Source of the DNA: Natrialbaceae archaeon AArc-T1-2
Lineage (GTDB): Archaea; Halobacteriota; Halobacteria; Halobacteriales; Natrialbaceae
Length of the DNA: 64,000 nucleotides
Assembly: GCF_030273315.1 (NCBI RefSeq)
Contig: NZ_CP127174.1
Coordinates: 2,170,001-2,234,000, forward strand
Reading direction: 5' to 3'
The position numbers and the translations under genes were made by a program. Below the pieces are notes generated by a model, which was given only the letters and a program-made list of their open reading frames with translations, was not told the DNA's origin and searched no databases. Shown one piece after another: positions 59,805-64,000 of the stretch; within the stretch, counting starts at the first letter, position 1, and every line of letters begins with the position of its first letter.

Positions 59805-61508
59805 ATGCCGATTCGTGACTCCGTACCGTCGGTGCCGTCCGATCTCGAGATTGCCCGCTCGATCGACCTCACACCGATCGAAGACGTCGCCACGACGCTT
59901 GGACTCTCGAGCGACGACCTCGAACGCTACGGCGACCACAAGGCGAAACTCACGAGCGAGGCGGTCGACGACGCCCTCGCAAGCGAGGCCGACGGCACGC
60001 TCGTGTTCCTGACGGCGATGACGGCGACGCCCGCAGGTGCGGGCAAGACGGTCACCGGCGTCGGCCTCGGACAGGCGCTCGAGCGACTCGGCGAGCGCGT
60101 CGTCGTGGCGATCCGGGAACCGTCCCAGGGGCCAGTCTTCGGCATCAAAGGCGGCGCAGCCGGCGGCGGCTACTCGCAGGTTCTCCCGATGGAGGAGATC
60201 AACCTGCATTTCACCGGCGACATCCACGCCGTGACCGCCGCTCACAACCTGATCGCGGCGACGCTCGACGCCCACGTTCACCACGGAAACGACCTCGGGA
60301 TCGACGTCCGCAACGTCGACTGGAAGCGTGCGCTGGACGTCAACGACCGCGCGCTTCGGGAGACCGTGGTCGGACTTGGCGGCTCGAGCAACGGCGTCCC
60401 TCGCGAGGACGGCTTCCTGATCACCGCCGCCTCGGAGGTGATGGCCGTACTCTGTCTGGCGAGCGATCTGCCGGACCTCAAACGCCGAATCGGCCGGATC
60501 GTCGTCGCCGCAGACAGCGAAGGCGAGCCGGTCACCGTCGACGACCTCGCGGTCACCGACGCGGTCGCGACCCTGCTTTCCGACGCGCTCCGGCCCAACC
60601 TCGTCGGCACCGTCGAGGGGACGCCCGCGTTCGTCCACGGCGGCCCGTTCGCGAACATCGCCCACGGCACCAACACGCTCGTCGCCGACCGCGTCGGTCT
60701 CGCACTTGCGGACTACGTCGTCACCGAGGGCGGGTTCGCCGCCGATCTCGGCTTCGAGAAGTTCGCCAACGTCGTCGCCCGCGAGGGCGTCGTCCCCGAC
60801 GTCGCCGTCCTCGTGGCCACGGTCCGGGGGCTGAAACACCACGGGCTCGAGCTGTGGCCGATAGAGGAGGAGCGACTCGCCGCGGAGGACGTCGACGCCG
60901 TCCGGGCTGGCTTCGAGAACCTCGCTCACCACGCCGGCGTGCTCGAGCGCTTCGGCGTCCCCTACGTCGTCGCGATCAACCGCTTCGCCGACGACACCGT
61001 CGCCGAACTCGAGGCCGTCCTCGAGGCCTGCGAGGAGCGGGGGATGCCGGTCGCCGTCTCGGCGGTCCACGCCCGCGGCGGCGAGGGCGGGATCGAACTC
61101 GCCGAGATCGTTCGCGAGCTGGCCGGGACCGGCTCGTTTTCACCGCTGTACGACCTCGAGGAGTCACTGGAGACGAAACTCGAGACCGTCGCCCGCGAGG
61201 TCTACGGCGCTGCAGACGTCGCGTTCACCGACGACGCCCGCGCCGACCTCGAGCGACTCGAGCGCGACGGCTTCGGGGAACTCCCGGTCTGTGTCTCGAA
61301 GACCCAGCACTCCCTGACCGACGACCCCGCGAAGAAGGGTGCACCCGAGGACTGGACGCTGACGGTCCGGGAACTGTATCCTTCCGCGGGAGCGGGCTTC
61401 GTCGTTGCACTCACCGGCGACGTGCTTACCATGCCCGGCCTGCCGGCCGACCCTGCAGCCGAAGCGATCGAACTCGAGGACGACGGCACCGTCCACGGCC
61501 TATTCTAG
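59805..61508 (+). CDS. fhs: formate-tetrahydrofolate ligase
   Basis: A 567-residue enzyme that loads formate on tetrahydrofolate with ATP. The P-loop is TPAGAGKTVTGVGL, GAGK instead of the usual GEGK. FGIKGGAAGGGYSQVLPMEEINLHFTGD and GGPFANIAHGTNTL are signature regions; EGGFAADLGFEKFANV follows. Supplies or uses one-carbon units from the glycine cleavage system. The 3' end overlaps the convergent disulfide reductase gene by nine bases. Confidence 0.94.
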   Translation: MPIRDSVPSVPSDLEIARSIDLTPIEDVATTLGLSSDDLERYGDHKAKLTSEAVDDALASEADGTLVFLTAMTATPAGAGKTVTGVGLGQALERLGERVVVAIREPSQGPVFGIKGGAAGGGYSQVLPMEEINLHFTGDIHAVTAAHNLIAATLDAHVHHGNDLGIDVRNVDWKRALDVNDRALRETVVGLGGSSNGVPREDGFLITAASEVMAVLCLASDLPDLKRRIGRIVVAADSEGEPVTVDDLAVTDAVATLLSDALRPNLVGTVEGTPAFVHGGPFANIAHGTNTLVADRVGLALADYVVTEGGFAADLGFEKFANVVAREGVVPDVAVLVATVRGLKHHGLELWPIEEERLAAEDVDAVRAGFENLAHHAGVLERFGVPYVVAINRFADDTVAELEAVLEACEERGMPVAVSAVHARGGEGGIELAEIVRELAGTGSFSPLYDLEESLETKLETVAREVYGAADVAFTDDARADLERLERDGFGELPVCVSKTQHSLTDDPAKKGAPEDWTLTVRELYPSAGAGFVVALTGDVLTMPGLPADPAAEAIELEDDGTVHGLF

Positions 61509-62846
61509 CTGTCCGTTGAGCACCTTCGCGGCCGTGAGGATCGGGTCCCAGACGGGGCTAAACGGTGGCGCGTACGCGAGATCGAGATTCTCGAGTTCCG
61601 AGACCGTCAGTTCCGCGTGCAAGGCCGTCGCGACGGTGTCGATTCGCTTGACACCCTCCTGCCCGACGAGACTCGCTCCGAGAACGCGCTCGCTCTCGCG
61701 GTCGGCCACGAGCGTCACGGTGAGTTCGCTCGCGCCAGGGTAGTAGTTGGCTCGTGACGCGGCGTCGATCGTGACCGAGACGGGGTCGAAGCCGGCCTCT
61801 CTGGCTTCGTCCTCGTCGACGATACCCGTCCGCGATGCCCCGAGTTCGAACGCCTTCACGATCGCCGTACCGGCGATGTCGCCGGTCTCGGTCGGTGAGC
61901 CGGCCACCGTCTGGCCGATCGCCCGACCCGCGCGATTCGCCGTCAGTCCGAGCGGGACGTGGGCGGGCTCGCCGGTGACGACGTGGCGCTCCTCGGCGCA
62001 GTCACCGGCGGCGTAGACGTTCTCGTCGTTCGTCCGGCCGTACTCGTCGGTCGCGATGGCTCCGGTCTCGCCGATCTCGATGCCTGCGTCTTCGGCCAGC
62101 GAGACGTTCGGCGCGACGCCGACGCCGACGATCACGACGTCCGCCGGGACGGACTCCTCGTCCTCGAGTTCGACCGCCTCGACCCGCCCGTCGCCGGTAA
62201 AGCCCTCGACGGCCGTCTCGAGGTGGAGGGAGACGCCCTGCTCGCGGAGGTGGTTCTCGACGACGCCGGCGGCCGTCTCGCCGAAGGGCGCGAGGATGGT
62301 GGGCAACATCTCGAACATCGAGACCTCGAGGCCACGTCCGGCCAGTGCCTCGGCCATCTCGACGCCGACGTAGCCGCCGCCGACGATCGCCGCCCGTTCG
62401 AGATCGTCGCTCACGTCGTCCTCGATCGCGTCCGCCGCGTCCATGTCGTGGATCGTGAACACGCCCTCGAGGTCGATGCCGTCAAACGGCGGCTCGATCG
62501 CCCGCGCGCCGGTCCCGATCAGCAGGTGATCGTAGGACTGTTCGAACCGCTCGCCGTCTCTCTCGACTGTGACCGTCTCGGCGTCGGGGTCGACCTCGAC
62601 GACCTCGTGGCCCGTCCGGAGATCGATGTCGCGTTCCTCGCGAAACGTTTCGGGCGTCACGCTGACGAGGTCCTCGAGGTCCTCGATCTCGCCTTTGACG
62701 TAGTAGGGCATCCCGCAGGCGGCGTAGGAGACCCACTCGCCGCGCTCGAAGACGGTCACATCGAGTCCCGGTTCGTCCCGTTTCGCCTTGCTCGCCGCGC
62801 TCATCCCCGCTGCGTCGCCACCGACGATCACGAACCGTTCGTCCAT
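61500..62846 (-). CDS. CoA-disulfide reductase-like FAD oxidoreductase
   Basis: A 448-residue pyridine nucleotide-disulfide oxidoreductase of the CoADR/NADH-oxidase class. FAD motif VIVGGDAAGMSAAS; the single redox Cys44 in SYAACGMPYYVKG; NAD motif AAIVGGGYVGVEMAEAL; C-terminal dimer domain with ASLVGQEGVKRIDTVATAL. Reduces CoA disulfide, persulfide or related thiols. A TTTAGAA box lies upstream. Near the DsrE/TusA pair, so a role in sulfur-redox metabolism is plausible. Confidence 0.9.
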   Translation of the reverse strand: MDERFVIVGGDAAGMSAASKAKRDEPGLDVTVFERGEWVSYAACGMPYYVKGEIEDLEDLVSVTPETFREERDIDLRTGHEVVEVDPDAETVTVERDGERFEQSYDHLLIGTGARAIEPPFDGIDLEGVFTIHDMDAADAIEDDVSDDLERAAIVGGGYVGVEMAEALAGRGLEVSMFEMLPTILAPFGETAAGVVENHLREQGVSLHLETAVEGFTGDGRVEAVELEDEESVPADVVIVGVGVAPNVSLAEDAGIEIGETGAIATDEYGRTNDENVYAAGDCAEERHVVTGEPAHVPLGLTANRAGRAIGQTVAGSPTETGDIAGTAIVKAFELGASRTGIVDEDEAREAGFDPVSVTIDAASRANYYPGASELTVTLVADRESERVLGASLVGQEGVKRIDTVATALHAELTVSELENLDLAYAPPFSPVWDPILTAAKVLNGQLE

Positions 62847-63060
62847 GCAGCCGTGTAGACGCTCTCGTTTCTAAAGCGTTCCTCAGCCGTCACAACGACG
62901 TACAATATATCGAACGCGTCTGGCCAAGGCCAAATCAGGCATTTTACATGACCGGCTACGTAATAGGGGGAGAGCAACGTCGACGCCGACGGTGTCAACG
63001 ACGGGTGATATACGAACGTAACGCTAGCCGATACTGGCGACGAGTCCGCCCAGCAGACGG
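62847..63060. other. intergenic gap, 214 bp
   Basis: Lies between two minus-strand genes. It contains an A/T-rich motif (GTACAATATATC near 62900) whose GTACAATA also appears before the tusA gene near 63921. No gene seen. Confidence 0.4.
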
Positions 63061-63648
63061 CTAGACGAGCAGCTGGATGTCCGACTCGGCCATGTGCTGG
63101 ATCGCGGTGGCCGCGCCGACACCGGTGGTGACGCCGTCGTAGAAGTCGTCTTCGTCGTAATCCATCAGCTCGATCGTCATCTGACAGGCCTGCAGATCGA
63201 CGCCCTGATCCAGCGAGAGCTCGATCAGCTCCTCGATAGTGGCGGTCTCGTTGTCGGCGATCTTCTTTCGCATCATCTTGGTGGCCATCGCGTCCATGCC
63301 GGGCAGGGCCGCCACGGCGTTTGGCACCGGCATGTTCGGGTTGCCGACGGCGCTGAGTTTGAGCTCTCTGGCCTTTTCCTCGTGGAGGATGTCGAGTCCC
63401 CAGAACGTGTGGAAGACGACGACGTCCCAGCCGAAGGCGGCGGCCGTACTCCCGAGGATAAGCGGCGGGTACGCCATGTCGAGTGTCCCCTGCGTGGCGA
63501 CGATCGTCATCTTCTTCCCGCCGTCGGCCGTCTCGAGGTCGGCCAGCGACGACTCGAGCTCGTCGACGCGTTCACGAAGCGCCTGGAAGTCGGCGGCGTC
63601 GACCGCGGGATCGGCGTCGTCGGCCGGTGTGGGGTTGTCCGTACTCAT
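63061..63648 (-). CDS. DsrE/DsrF/DrsH-like protein
   Basis: A 195-residue protein. The first 45 residues form a charged coiled coil (FQALRERVDELESSLADLE). Then a DsrE-like fold: KMTIVATQGTLDMAYPPLILGS, WDVVVFHTFWGLDILHE, and LDQGVDLQACQMTIELM, where the Cys is the likely sulfur-carrying residue. Probably a peroxiredoxin-like or sulfur-relay partner of TusA, 1 bp away in the same operon. Confidence 0.9.
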   Translation of the reverse strand: MSTDNPTPADDADPAVDAADFQALRERVDELESSLADLETADGGKKMTIVATQGTLDMAYPPLILGSTAAAFGWDVVVFHTFWGLDILHEEKARELKLSAVGNPNMPVPNAVAALPGMDAMATKMMRKKIADNETATIEELIELSLDQGVDLQACQMTIELMDYDEDDFYDGVTTGVGAATAIQHMAESDIQLLV

Positions 63649-63649
63649 C

Positions 63650-63895
63650 TCAGTCAGTCTTCTGTACGTAGTGTTTGTAGACGCCGTCGCCCTCGACCTG
63701 CTCGAGGAGATCGACGCCGTCGGTGCCCGCTGCCCAGCCGTCGATGTCGCTCATGCTCCCCGAATCCGTCGCCACCACCTCGAGGACGTCACCCTCTGCT
63801 AGGTCGTCGATCGCCTGTTTCGTCTTGACGACCGGCATCGGGCAGGACTGTCCTTTCACGTCGAGTGTCTCCGTAACGTCGTATTCCGTGCTCAT
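63650..63895 (-). CDS. TusA-family sulfurtransferase
   Basis: An 81-residue protein with the conserved sulfur-carrier motif VKGQSCPMPVVKTKQAID (Cys18). Accepts persulfide sulfur and passes it to thiolation or sulfur-oxidation partners, here most likely the DsrE-like protein encoded right behind it. A TATTG-type box near 63924 and an imperfect GGTAT/ATACC repeat lie upstream. Confidence 0.92.
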   Translation of the reverse strand: MSTEYDVTETLDVKGQSCPMPVVKTKQAIDDLAEGDVLEVVATDSGSMSDIDGWAAGTDGVDLLEQVEGDGVYKHYVQKTD

Positions 63896-64000
63896 GATTA
63901 TTTGTATTGGGTATGATGTACAATACCACTGCGTTGGATAAAAACGTACCGGTCACACTGGTAACCACGCCGTGTTACGCCCGTTCGTTGTGCTGGACGG

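Noticed and set aside
59778-61070. Open frame of 430 codons antisense to fhs
   Set aside because: Shadow of codon bias; fhs has all signature residues on the plus strand.
1-64000. tRNA and rRNA genes
   Set aside because: No T-loop GGTTCRAATCC context with acceptor pairing and no rRNA core sequence was recognised by eye; a tRNAscan-type run would settle it.

Overview
The window reads as chromosome of a halophilic archaeon (class Halobacteria, most like Natrialbales). The evidence is high GC with frequent CTCGAG-type codon pairs, strongly acidic proteins, TATA boxes about 26 bp ahead of start codons with little or no leader, and archaeal or haloarchaeal markers: ArcS, SRP 7S RNA with SRP54, RNase P component 4, pyruvoyl arginine decarboxylase, GshA, and HalOD1, DUF7344 and DUF7521 proteins. 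It is mostly densely packed core genome with a few accessory patches.

Layout. 0-10 kb: an MFS exporter cut by the window edge, a cytochrome P450, a Bat-type regulator, a PQQ-propeller/membrane pair, archaeosine synthase ArcS, and a NodU-type carbamoyltransferase divergent from a small HTH/DUF7521 operon across a perfect 12-bp inverted repeat. 10-20 kb: NYN, HalOD1, thioredoxin and GCS2-like genes, gcvT-gcvH, then a DUF262/DUF1524 (GmrSD-like) gene bracketed by a second, diverged copy of the last 75 bp of gcvH; a membrane protein, an eIF2B-like protein and Pcm. 20-33 kb: an AlkP-superfamily hydrolase, an ABC-ATPase relic, a lipoprotein, an M28 peptidase/flavin reductase pair, SRP RNA, an AI-2E exporter, PdaD, PepF, DUF389, and a histidine kinase/receiver pair. 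33-39 kb: a divergent set (zinc alcohol dehydrogenase; amidohydrolase plus DUF59 protein) that resembles the accessory genes of propane/acetone diiron monooxygenase clusters, then a second DUF389 gene, EngB and a 2-hydroxyacid dehydrogenase. 39-46 kb: accessory patch with an IS1341-type TnpB element, hairpin-rich ends, a broken DUF7344 gene, HalOD1/DUF7344 genes, YgfZ, several small haloarchaeal proteins, a four-hairpin structured stretch and a 54-residue zinc-finger protein. 46-64 kb: gshA, srp54, an orphan HicB, wtpABC, CDGSH, leuS, HalOD1, rnp4-yhbY-mscS, cysteine synthase, a RecA-like ATPase, fhs, and a sulfur block (CoA-disulfide-reductase-like enzyme, DsrE-like, TusA).

Connections. GcvT/GcvH, the YgfZ-like folate protein and formate-tetrahydrofolate ligase form a one-carbon theme, although no gcvP is present. 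GshA, cysteine synthase, the disulfide reductase and DsrE/TusA form a thiol/sulfur theme. SRP RNA and SRP54 are both here, 22 kb apart.

The most unusual finding is a 107-bp sequence present twice (20236-20342 and 57734-57840). The copies differ at one base, have 13-bp perfect terminal inverted repeats and are flanked by 3-bp direct repeats (TTA and TAA). This is a small non-autonomous transposon (MITE) that appears to supply TATA boxes to its neighbours. The gcvH 3'-end duplication around the DUF262 gene, the monooxygenase-type accessory genes without a monooxygenase, and the hairpin arrays at 39.5-41 and 45.6 kb also merit follow-up.
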